Shown one piece after another: positions 15,901 to 23,093 of a stretch of DNA of 59,832 nt. The DNA lies in NCBI GenBank assembly GCA_017695115.1, contig JADILV010000049.1:1-59832 (forward strand), in the 5' to 3' direction. Positions within the stretch are counted from its first letter, which is position 1. The number at the start of each line of letters is the position of its first letter. The notes beneath the pieces were generated by a model. It was given only the letters and a program-made list of their open reading frames with translations, searched no databases and was not told the DNA's origin. The translations under genes and the position numbers were made by a program. Source of the stretch: Candidatus Cryptobacteroides avicola (GTDB lineage: Bacteria > Bacteroidota > Bacteroidia > Bacteroidales > UBA932).

Positions 15901-18322
15901 CGAGGTGGAGGCTGTCGTTTCGGTTTTTGATGCCGGTACTGAACAGATCATGTCCAATACCTGGTATCCCGTATCTTCACGTTCAAGCGCTCCGTATGTA
16001 TATGTTTATACGTTCAACGGTTTTACGGGCTGCCGCTATTTCTTCAAAGGGACCGGGAATTCTGTTATGTATGCCAAAATGGTCTCTCCTGCGGCGGGGA
16101 GCCTGATGGCGGACGCGGTTCTGGAGGAGTCGTCGGCCGTGCCTTACGGACGGCAGGAGAGGACAGGTGCCGTTATAAGGTCTGATTTCAGGAATACTCT
16201 GGCTTTCATTCCGTTCCTCAGGTCCGGGAATGACAGTACCATAACGGTTACGTTCCGGACTTCGGACAAACTGTCCACATACGATATTTCTGTTTTCGCG
16301 CATGGAAGATCCATGCGCAACAATACGGTGTCCGGACAAATGACGGTCACGAAACCTGTGATGGTTTCCGTATCGTCACCGCACTTCCTCAGGGAAGGGG
16401 ACATCTATGTCCTGGATGCATCCGTCTCCAACAGTACGGATGAAGACGTGACAGGAACTCTGGAGCTGTTTGTCTATGAAACGGAAAATTATAAAGATGC
16501 CGTTCCGGTGCTGGTGAAAAGCATTCCTATGGATTTGGATGCGGGCGGACGTGCTTCCGGGAGTTTTTCCGTAGAAGTTCCCGGGGATACCGACAGCCTT
16601 GGCTTCAAAGTCCTTTATGCCGGATTCCCGGATATGGCAGGCGGTGATGCGGATGACGGCCGCTGGTCTGACGGTCTTTTTATGGCGGTTCCTGTACTGC
16701 CTGATACACAGAGCCTTGTCGAGTCCCACTCGTCTGTGCTGCTTCCGGGGATGTCACCCGATTCGCTGAAGGCGGAACTGTACGGACAGTTCGTGAATAC
16801 GCTTCCTTACGGAGCCGGATCCAGGGAGATTTCCCTGCTGGATATGGTTAAGGATGCGGTTCCTAGGAAAGCTGCGGTCAGAGGAAATGATGCCGTTTCC
16901 GTTTCAGATGCGCTTTTCGTGAGGATGCTGACAGGTGCCGCTTATGGTGCCGGAGTCGATTCTCTGGTGACGGAACTTTCCGGATGCCAGAATAAAGACG
17001 GAGGCTTTGCCTGGTTCAGGGGTATGGAGTCATCTCCGGTGATTACGGCCCTGCTTCTTGAAAGGGCTGCAGAAATCTGCGGCAGGACGCATGTCAGGAT
17101 TTTCACGGCGGAACAGGAGAGAAACGCGTTGGCGTATCTTGACAGAGGGCTTCTTGACAGGGCGGCTGATGCAGGTAGGGCGGCATTTTCTGCAGGAGCG
17201 GTTTCTATACCGGAGTATATGTACGTAAGAAGCATGTATCCGTCAGTCCCTCTTGCTGTTGCGGATTCTCTCTGTTCGGGAAAAGAATTGAAAGGAGTCC
17301 GGAAAAGTATCAGGGCATGGCTGACAGCGCCGACAGGTTCGGATATGTTCGACGGGATGCTGATAGACAAAGCCAGAAGGATTTCCGTAGGGATGGCATT
17401 GCTCGGAGACGGAGGCAGTGCTATGGCGGAGAGTCTCGGGCTCGGACGGTCTGCCTTGCGGAAGATTTCAAGGATTATGGCTGCGGATGCAGCCTCATTG
17501 TGCGCCCATGCAGTGGGGCATGAATCCGGAGGCATGTATTTCCCTAATGCGGTTATGCCGTTCCGCGGGCTTCTTGACAGCGAGCTCTATGCACATTCCC
17601 TTATCTGTGATGTGCTCCGGGACTATTCTTGCCGGGACGGAGCGGGCAGGATGTTGCATGACAGCACTTCAGGCTTTGATATCGCTTCCGTTTCCGACGG
17701 GGTGCGTCTTTGGATGATGATCCAGAAGGAGACGCAGCAGTGGGACAGCGATCCGGCCTGTGTCAGGGCGATGGCGTCCGTTCTGGACGGTTCGCGGAAA
17801 ATACTTTCCGCCAAAGTCATCATAGTGGATAAACGCTACGAAAAACCGTATGACGGGATAGAGGCTTCCGGAAACGGTTTTTCGGTATCGCGCGGTTTCT
17901 TCCGTGAAGACCCTTCTTCGGATGGAGGCTTTTCTGCCGTTGCTGCAGGAGATATCCTTTCGGTCGGGGAGAGGATCGTATGCAGGTACACCATAAAAAG
18001 CAGTGAGAACCGGAGCTTTGTCAAGCTGTCCGTTCCTCACTGCGCTTTCATGCAGCCTGTCAGCCAGATATCCGGTATGACGGGATGGTGGAAAAGGGTC
18101 TCCGGATTCCGTCCGGCACCTGCGGCCTACAGGAATCTCCTTACAGACAGGACAGAATACTATTTCAATGTCCTTCCGGAGGAAACCACTGTCATAGAAG
18201 AGGAGTTTTTCGTCACCCGCAGCGGTGTCTATTCATCTCCTGTAGCCGAAGTGGAGTGCTCGTATGCCCCTCATTACAGGGCCAACGACGGGTTCCGTGG
18301 CATTACCAGATGTATCCGCTGA
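12992..18322 (+). CDS. Alpha-2-macroglobulin-like protein without thioester motif
   Basis: Large exported protein, 1776 aa from the ATG at 12992 (an ATG at 13007 also gives a good signal peptide; an upstream TTG is disfavoured). The middle carries a MG2-type macroglobulin domain (AGIFKDRAVYDSGDTLKFKTVLYR). Further MG domains and the A2M region follow (TVTFRTSDKLSTYDISVFAHG), then a helical TED-like domain (GCQNKDGGFAWFRGMESSPVITALLLERA) and a final beta domain. Family members usually have a CxEQ thioester after a tyrosine/proline-rich lead-in; here the corresponding segment reads NTLPYGAGSREISLLDM, with no Cys-Glu-Gln. The first 330 residues are a helical extension. Bacterial members are thought to trap proteases in the periplasm; no PBP1C gene is adjacent. 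The end overlaps the next, convergent gene by 20 bases. Confidence 0.88.
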   Translation: MEKVFMKFAVTLSLLAAVSLSSPASYGKGTRTDSDGHELVSLWKDYRQLQEEDRPDKEVEVLEKIMAQSEKRHIPWDFYDAWKKYRDAVLSRDWKQKEALDSAMAAAVRRFDEPVVSYAACRDLVSGRTDMRDMLCRLRENAPRLQSVRNPQFYRTGYNHALSSYYNQLPESVIRDIANDYEYVLWSLLLSSRGSGKQVYDMLSEYIAGRYPSGAYLEYYNARTFSGDAGRTSSLEAFARKYEGKAVACYALQDLFSDRFLDMLENEQSLASSDFSQFRAECAAFEKMREKFSGSEKDIAGDCLKVREIIRTMDAENIRIESGSDTLDVLLRNIGRFRISVFRGNGPEGEQVFFSDAVNQDGSYYKTDTVRIPFPPVDDGLYFIRCTSGKTETSVSYIKNSISVAVRRSGEGIAVYAAEAESGRPLGKAGLDFFKGDSLVHSSGGLDFSTGFVSVPVDGLADSSGNSRGYRLVCSYRDEDGRLHSSGDVSIGPWMFYGYSDRPDGVRAGIFKDRAVYDSGDTLKFKTVLYRTSGTGTGLEVLPAGETVKMVFSGPGNSYSDSLELVTNDFGSVAGNFAVPVGSLGGRYVLQALYDGRIVASSSVVAGEKTDIPAFDLEFDKDTLLHFPGDSVVISGTVSSYTGHQLSSASMSWKVTGSDAVLEGKSEIGSDGRFSFGFRAGYDDYGYYTVETDITDLTGETHGFSRGITVSDFFTMDVEMEDAPEGHVTPSGPGNWSRMSGYAVSPVGEDTLKFRFTVRNADYQPVCPVPVSYSLYYGNELVQAGKVTSGDIAEIDLSGRESGLYRLEAESSAVMRLENGTDSSLVYRYTYDLIKTSEEDAALDADVEDFFMVLDGSDIALQVGTCSGPMWAVVELWGDDSGTPLLSDMVYLDGERGKDGSMTALRYGYNDSYPSDVRLDILYFRNGQDYRYSAEYHRKTDCMTLPLSFSSFTDTSAPDTEVSVSLETIPEVEAVVSVFDAGTEQIMSNTWYPVSSRSSAPYVYVYTFNGFTGCRYFFKGTGNSVMYAKMVSPAAGSLMADAVLEESSAVPYGRQERTGAVIRSDFRNTLAFIPFLRSGNDSTITVTFRTSDKLSTYDISVFAHGRSMRNNTVSGQMTVTKPVMVSVSSPHFLREGDIYVLDASVSNSTDEDVTGTLELFVYETENYKDAVPVLVKSIPMDLDAGGRASGSFSVEVPGDTDSLGFKVLYAGFPDMAGGDADDGRWSDGLFMAVPVLPDTQSLVESHSSVLLPGMSPDSLKAELYGQFVNTLPYGAGSREISLLDMVKDAVPRKAAVRGNDAVSVSDALFVRMLTGAAYGAGVDSLVTELSGCQNKDGGFAWFRGMESSPVITALLLERAAEICGRTHVRIFTAEQERNALAYLDRGLLDRAADAGRAAFSAGAVSIPEYMYVRSMYPSVPLAVADSLCSGKELKGVRKSIRAWLTAPTGSDMFDGMLIDKARRISVGMALLGDGGSAMAESLGLGRSALRKISRIMAADAASLCAHAVGHESGGMYFPNAVMPFRGLLDSELYAHSLICDVLRDYSCRDGAGRMLHDSTSGFDIASVSDGVRLWMMIQKETQQWDSDPACVRAMASVLDGSRKILSAKVIIVDKRYEKPYDGIEASGNGFSVSRGFFREDPSSDGGFSAVAAGDILSVGERIVCRYTIKSSENRSFVKLSVPHCAFMQPVSQISGMTGWWKRVSGFRPAPAAYRNLLTDRTEYYFNVLPEETTVIEEEFFVTRSGVYSSPVAEVECSYAPHYRANDGFRGITRCIR

Positions 18323-19106
18323 TTATGTCTTTGTATGTTTCCAGGAATGACTGCGGCAGGTCCGCGTATTCGTAAAGTATGATATTCTCGAGATTGTCAT
18401 TGTTATTGCATGTGACGGTCTCGAGGTATTTGTTGTTGCTCAGATCGAGTACGGTGAGCTGGTTGAAGCTGCAGTCCAGGCTTTTCAGTTCCGTACATTC
18501 GGAAACATCCAGTGTGGAAATGCTGTTCGTGCTGCAGTTCAGCTCTTCGAGTCCGGCGCATTTGCTCAATATGAGTCTGCTCAGGTCGTTGTTTTCGCAG
18601 CTGAGTTTCTTGAGCGAGGAGCAGCCGTTGACATCGAGTGAAGTCAGCCCGTTGAGTTTGCAGTTGAGGCTCGTGAGTGTCGTGTTCTTGCTTATGTCCA
18701 GGGATGTCAGTTTGTTGCCCATGCAGTTCAGTTCCTTGAGTCTGGTGTTTTTGCTGATGTCAAGATCCCTCAGATCGTTGTTATAGCAGTATAGGATTTC
18801 AAGTGAGGAGAAAAATGTGATTTCACTGAAATCCCGGATATTGTAGCCGCTCAGATCAAGATACTGGACCCTGGCCGCTTCTTTTTCGGAGACCTTGCCG
18901 TCACCGTTCATGTCCTTGAATGCCGTGTAAGTCCTGTCTCCGTCGTATCTGTCGGAAATTTCCATGAGCGCCTTGAGCAGCCTTGTGTCCTTGAAATCGA
19001 TGATAGGGCTGTCGTCTCTCCATACATCGACCTTGTCTTTCTTGCAGGAAGTGAAACCGACTGCCAGTAACGGCAGAATGGCTATAAGAATCTTTTTCAT
19101 GTTCAT
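18303..19106 (-). CDS. Leucine-rich-repeat lipoprotein
   Basis: A 267-residue lipoprotein: the signal peptide ends VGFTSC, then KKDK follows the cysteine, a charge pattern like the Bacteroidota surface-export signal. Residues about 60-85 hold DMNGDGKVSEKEA, an EF-hand or dockerin-like calcium loop. From about 85 to 245 run seven or more leucine-rich repeats of about 21 residues with the pattern LxxLxCxxNxLxxLDISKNT, as in internalin-like Bacteroidales proteins. Probably a surface adhesion or binding protein; ligand unknown. A TAAGTTTG box on the minus strand at 19147-19154 could drive it. Convergent 20-bp overlap with the macroglobulin-like gene. Confidence 0.85.
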   Translation of the reverse strand: MNMKKILIAILPLLAVGFTSCKKDKVDVWRDDSPIIDFKDTRLLKALMEISDRYDGDRTYTAFKDMNGDGKVSEKEAARVQYLDLSGYNIRDFSEITFFSSLEILYCYNNDLRDLDISKNTRLKELNCMGNKLTSLDISKNTTLTSLNCKLNGLTSLDVNGCSSLKKLSCENNDLSRLILSKCAGLEELNCSTNSISTLDVSECTELKSLDCSFNQLTVLDLSNNKYLETVTCNNNDNLENIILYEYADLPQSFLETYKDIISGYIW

Positions 19107-19175
19107 TTCAATTTTAATGGATGGTTATACCGATAATACAAAACAACAAACTTAATGCTTTTTTCAGTTCAATTG

Positions 19176-20492
19176 TTACAGTTCACGGGAAAATTTCATT
19201 TTTTCCGTTACTATCAGATATTCTGTCCCGAAAATATGATACCTTTCTCCGGGCCTGGTTCCAAGTTTCCGGCGCAGCTGCTCGCTTGACATGCGGATGT
19301 TGCGGGCGGTAACCTCGGCTTCCGGATATTCCGAAGCAGCCTGGCGTATACTGAGTCCGCCCATAGGCAGGACTTTGAGTATCCTGAATACCTTGCCGTA
19401 GTTTTTGAGGACAGCGGCCGTATCCTCGTCACTGAAAATATACAGATGGGTGCCCGGGGATAGTTTGGTGATATGAAACCGGCTGGAAATCAGGTTGAAA
19501 GCACCGGATTTCATAAGGGATTTCCCCGGCTCGAAAAGGAATGCTGCATTTGCGACTTCATCTTTTCCTGCCGGGAATGCGGCGCGGGCGGCCTTTTCTT
19601 CACTGATTCTGAAACGGAAGCATCCTTCCCCAGTCCCGTCAGCGGCATCATTTACAGAAACTATGCTGCATTCTCCGTCGTATTCCCTGTCCAGTATGGC
19701 CAGCAGTTCTTTGCATTCCCCGCCAGAGGATATGATATGGAGTTCTCTGCATACGTTCCCGAGCCTGCCCGTCGCCATTGTGATGTCTGCCATGGGGGAA
19801 AGCTTGATTATCACGAATCTCGCTTTGGCGAGAAGTTCTTTTTCCAGTTTCAGAACGTCCGGCCTGCAGTCTTCCAGGAGAAATACTTTCCTGCCTGCGT
19901 CGTCCCGTCTGGCCGGATCAAGATAGATTATGTCCGGACAGAAACCTGTATCCTGACCGTTATCTTCACGGCCGGCAGTAGCTGCGTCTCCGAGGATTCC
20001 TTCAAGCGAGCCGGGCTCCAGGATCTTGCAGCTGACGGTGATGTTGCCTGCCCCGAGCAACCGGAAGTTATGCGCTGTGGCATCAGCCAGTAGGGGGTTC
20101 ATTTCGTTGTACAGCACATGTTCCGCCGTTTTCGAGAAAGCCCGGCTGTCTACGCCGAGTCCTCCGGTCAGATCCGCTATCCGCATCCCGCCGCTGCCTG
20201 CTTTGCCTGTACTGCCCCGCAGTGTCTCCTGGTACAGTCTCCGGGCCAGCACTGCCTTGTATTCTGCCGTCGCCTGCGAACTGCATTGTTCTGCAGACAG
20301 GCTGGAGGGGAAAATGAGACCGGCTTCGGCATACCATTCCGGCACTTTTCCCTTGAGCTTTTTCCGTGAAATGATCGTATTGGCCGCAAGGCCGGTGTCT
20401 ATGTCTTTCCATTTCCCTTTGGAGAGCAGAAGCCTTGCCGGATCGTCATTTTCATGTTCCAGAATAAAATTCTTGAATTTTTCCGTATCCAT
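19176..20492 (-). CDS. Class I SAM-dependent methyltransferase, THUMP-like domain
   Basis: Predicted RNA or nucleotide methyltransferase of 438 aa, start ATG at 20492 (the frame remains open upstream, but the extra 53 residues are not plausible). The SAM-binding motif is IADLTGGLGVDSRAF, followed by YNEMNPLLADATAHN. The motif YLDPARRD takes the place of the catalytic NPPY/DPPY-type loop. The C-terminal part matches the THUMP-like domain found with these Bacteroidota methyltransferases. Substrate not known. A TATCTTTG box lies only 6 bases upstream of the start, with TTTG 20 bases further, so the transcript might be leaderless. Confidence 0.82.
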   Translation of the reverse strand: MDTEKFKNFILEHENDDPARLLLSKGKWKDIDTGLAANTIISRKKLKGKVPEWYAEAGLIFPSSLSAEQCSSQATAEYKAVLARRLYQETLRGSTGKAGSGGMRIADLTGGLGVDSRAFSKTAEHVLYNEMNPLLADATAHNFRLLGAGNITVSCKILEPGSLEGILGDAATAGREDNGQDTGFCPDIIYLDPARRDDAGRKVFLLEDCRPDVLKLEKELLAKARFVIIKLSPMADITMATGRLGNVCRELHIISSGGECKELLAILDREYDGECSIVSVNDAADGTGEGCFRFRISEEKAARAAFPAGKDEVANAAFLFEPGKSLMKSGAFNLISSRFHITKLSPGTHLYIFSDEDTAAVLKNYGKVFRILKVLPMGGLSIRQAASEYPEAEVTARNIRMSSEQLRRKLGTRPGERYHIFGTEYLIVTEKMKFSREL

Positions 20493-20497
20493 GATGG

Positions 20498-20529
20498 CAA
20501 AGATATACAGAAGCCGGGAGCAGAGCAAA
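20498..20529 (-). promoter_or_regulatory. Possible promoter of the methyltransferase gene
   Basis: On the minus strand: TTTG (20526-20529), 20-nt spacer, TATCTTTG (20498-20505). Both boxes match, but the predicted RNA start falls at or next to the ATG, which would give a leaderless mRNA. Confidence 0.45.
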
Positions 20530-20554
20530 TTATCATTGATGCTTATCCGCAAAG

Positions 20555-20585
20555 TTTGCCGCAATGGAATTAAATCGTATTTTTG
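20555..20585 (+). promoter_or_regulatory. Perfect Bacteroides promoter for the poly-G lipoprotein gene
   Basis: TTTG (20555-20558), 19-nt spacer, TATTTTTG (20578-20585): a full match to the -33/-7 consensus. Expected RNA start about 20592, leaving a leader of about 30 bases before the ATG at 20623. The presence of a perfect promoter argues that the interrupted gene is used. Confidence 0.75.
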
Positions 20586-20622
20586 CACATAATTTCTATA
20601 AAACCAACTAATTAAAAGTGTT

Positions 20623-21202
20623 ATGAAAAAATTTATTTTACCGCTCCTCATTGGGGGGGGGACTGTTACTGACAGGATGTAACAAAGATGAAGTATCCGG
20701 CGATTTCCAGTTCGGCGGTGTTTCTAAAAGTGTGACAAGCGCGGTTGTCTATCTTTATGACAGGTCTTCAGAGGAAACGAATTATGAGGTCTATCTGATG
20801 CTTGACGGTACGGAATGGGATTCGGAATACGGGTCTGCCGTTTATTTTGACCTTTATTTTGAAGGGGCCGTTGATGAACTTCCTGCCGGGACTTACGTGT
20901 TGGGAGACGATATTCTGGACTATGGCAGCTACAGCAGCTATACAAGAACAGAAGAAACGAATGCGGATATTGTTTCCGGGACACTGACTGTCGGCAAGGA
21001 CGGGGACAACTGGTCTTTCAAATTTGAAGGCAAGGCACTCGCTTATATTTATAATGAAGAAACTGATGAATATGAGTATGGTGACCCTCAGTCATTCAGC
21101 TGCAGTTATTCCGGCCCTGTGACGTATGTGGAGGATGATTATGATGAATACGAACCTGCCTCCGCTACTGGTAGCCTTATGTCAAGAAAAAGCCGTAAAT
21201 AA
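20623..21202 (+). CDS. Lipoprotein gene out of frame at a nine-G tract (candidate phase-variable)
   Basis: The ATG at 20623 opens a lipoprotein signal peptide, but after codon 13 the frame runs into a stop because of a run of nine G (20653-20661). With eight G the reading is MKKFILPLLIGGGLLLTGC followed by NKDE, a textbook lipoprotein leader with a Bacteroidota-type surface-export signal. The remaining frame is open to 21202. The mature part (about 175 aa) is beta-rich and acidic, with many Tyr, Asp and Glu, and is not a family I recognise. A perfect promoter precedes it and a terminator follows. Either slippage of the G tract switches it, or the base count is a sequencing error. A TTG at 20651 would give a leaderless internal start and is unlikely. 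Confidence 0.75.
20653..20661 (+). repeat. Homopolymer of nine G inside a signal-peptide coding region
   Basis: Nine consecutive G in the hydrophobic part of the leader. Loss of one G restores the full reading frame from the ATG at 20623 to the stop at 21202. Confidence 0.85.
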
Positions 21203-21228
21203 TCGGTAGATATATTTGAGGTAGATCC

Positions 21229-21266
21229 AATGAGGGCAGCTTATGTTGAACTGTCCTCATTTTTTA
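21229..21266 (+). terminator. Terminator of the poly-G lipoprotein gene
   Basis: AATGAGGGCAG pairs with CTGTCCTCATT (one G-T wobble) around an 11-nt loop, followed by TTTTT. It ends the transcript 26 bases past the stop codon. Confidence 0.8.
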
Positions 21267-21359
21267 TCAGCCTGATTGCTCAGAACATTATTCGCTTTAT
21301 GGCCTAAGAAACTGTCCGAAATATATGTTTTTGTCCGATAATTTTATAAATTTGTAAGA

Positions 21360-21389
21360 TTTGTGGCCGTAAGGGTTACATTCGGTTTG
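21360..21389 (+). promoter_or_regulatory. Possible promoter of the phosphohexomutase gene
   Basis: TTTG (21360-21363), 18-nt spacer, TCGGTTTG (21382-21389), one mismatch from TAnnTTTG. It is the best candidate between the terminator at 21266 and the ATG at 21423. Confidence 0.4.
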
Positions 21390-21422
21390 TAAAACAGATA
21401 AATTAACTTTAAATAACACACA

Positions 21423-23093
21423 ATGGAAACTACAAGAGATTTCAGGCAGGTAGCCCAGAGCTGGCTCGACGGGAACTATGACGAGCAGACCAAGAGCGAA
21501 GTGAGGGAACTTATGGAAAAAGACCCTGCAGGACTTGAGGATGCATTTTACCGTAACCTTGAGTTCGGCACAGGCGGACTCCGCGGTGTAATGGGAGTCG
21601 GCACCAACAGGATGAACAAATACACTGTAGGAATGGCTACCCAGGGGCTTGCGAACTATATCAGGAAGCATTGCACCGGCGATGACATAAAAGTCTGCGT
21701 TTCATACGACTGCAGGAACCACAGCAAGGAATTCGCGAAGATTACCGCCGATGTCTTTTCCGCCAACGGCCTTCATGTGTACCTTTTTGAAAGCCTCCGC
21801 CCTACACCTGAGCTGAGCTATTCCATCAGGAAAAAAGGAGCGCAGTCGGGAGTGATGGTTACGGCATCCCACAATCCGAAGGAATACAACGGTTACAAGG
21901 TCTACTGGTCAGACGGCGCACAGATCACTTCTCCTGTCGACAAGGACATCGTAGCCGAGGTGAATGCCATTTCTGACCCTTCAATGGTAAAATTCGTGCC
22001 TGGAGAAGGAGCCGGCAAGATCGAGATCATGGGAGAAGAGGTTGACAATTCATACCTTGACGACATCCTTTCCCTCATGCTTTCTCCTGAAGCACGGGAA
22101 AAACACAAGGACCTCAAGATAGTCTATACTCCGCTTCACGGTACAGGTGTCCGTCTGGTGCCTATGGCCCTCAAAAGGCTCGGGTTCGAGAATATTATCC
22201 ATGTTCCTGAACAGGATGTGAATGACGGGGATTTCCCTACGGTCATGTCCCCTAACCCAGAGGAGCCTTCAGCCCTGAAGATGGCCGTTGAGGCTGCGGA
22301 CAGGGAGCATGCGGATATCGTTCTCGCTACAGACCCCGATGCGGACCGTATGGGTATCGCCGTACGTGACAATGACGGGAAGATGGTACTTTTCAACGGG
22401 AACCAGACCGGTTCGATGCTTACCTATTATATATTGAACCGCTGGAAAGAGCTCGGGAAGCTGGACCCTTCCAAATATGTTGTCAAGACTATCGTGACTA
22501 CGGAACTTATCCGTGCCATTGCAGAGAAATTCGGGGTGAAGGTCTACAATGTACTCACCGGATTCAAGTATATCGCAGAAATCGTGAAGCAGAACGAAGG
22601 CAAGGGAGAGTTCATCTGCGGCGGCGAGGAGAGCTACGGTTTCAATGTCGGTGAATATGTCCGTGACAAGGATGCGGTCATCGCCTGCTCTATGGTGGCC
22701 GAGTGTGCATGCTGGGCCGCAGAGCAGGGGCTTACTCTCTATCAGCTCATGCAGAAGATATACAAGGAATTCGGTTATTACAGGGAGTCTCTCACTTCAC
22801 TCGTGCGTAAAGGAAAGGCCGGAGTCGAGGAGATTGCAGCCATCATGACTGACATGAGGAACAATCCTCCGAAAGACCTTGCGGGCTCTCCTGTGGTGAA
22901 AGTCGTGGACTATAACAAGCCGGAAGAGACAGGCCTTCCTAAGTCCAATGTCCTCCAGTTCTTCAGCGAAGAAGGCGATGTCGTGTCTGTAAGGCCTTCA
23001 GGTACAGAACCTAAGATAAAGTTCTATTTCGGAGCGAAAGGTGATTCTGCTGATGCCAAGATAGAGAAACTCCGCGGACAGTTCATTAAATGA
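21423..23093 (+). CDS. Phosphoglucomutase / phosphomannomutase family enzyme
   Basis: Interconverts hexose 1- and 6-phosphates through a phosphoserine intermediate, feeding glycogen, cell-envelope sugar and catabolic routes. Alpha-D-phosphohexomutase family, four domains: FGTGGLRG near 48-55, the active-site serine loop VTASHNPKEYNG with Ser149, the metal-binding loop TDPDADR, the sugar-specificity loop GGEESYGF and the phosphate-binding VRPSGTEPK near the C-terminus. All key motifs are present. 556 aa, near the usual size of the Bacteroidota enzyme. The stop overlaps the start of the next gene (ATGA), so translation is coupled. Confidence 0.93.
   Translation: METTRDFRQVAQSWLDGNYDEQTKSEVRELMEKDPAGLEDAFYRNLEFGTGGLRGVMGVGTNRMNKYTVGMATQGLANYIRKHCTGDDIKVCVSYDCRNHSKEFAKITADVFSANGLHVYLFESLRPTPELSYSIRKKGAQSGVMVTASHNPKEYNGYKVYWSDGAQITSPVDKDIVAEVNAISDPSMVKFVPGEGAGKIEIMGEEVDNSYLDDILSLMLSPEAREKHKDLKIVYTPLHGTGVRLVPMALKRLGFENIIHVPEQDVNDGDFPTVMSPNPEEPSALKMAVEAADREHADIVLATDPDADRMGIAVRDNDGKMVLFNGNQTGSMLTYYILNRWKELGKLDPSKYVVKTIVTTELIRAIAEKFGVKVYNVLTGFKYIAEIVKQNEGKGEFICGGEESYGFNVGEYVRDKDAVIACSMVAECACWAAEQGLTLYQLMQKIYKEFGYYRESLTSLVRKGKAGVEEIAAIMTDMRNNPPKDLAGSPVVKVVDYNKPEETGLPKSNVLQFFSEEGDVVSVRPSGTEPKIKFYFGAKGDSADAKIEKLRGQFIK

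Noticed and set aside
20651..20653. TTG start for the poly-G lipoprotein gene
   Set aside because: It would begin in the middle of a signal peptide, removing the Lys-rich n-region; the ATG at 20623 with a perfect promoter fits better.
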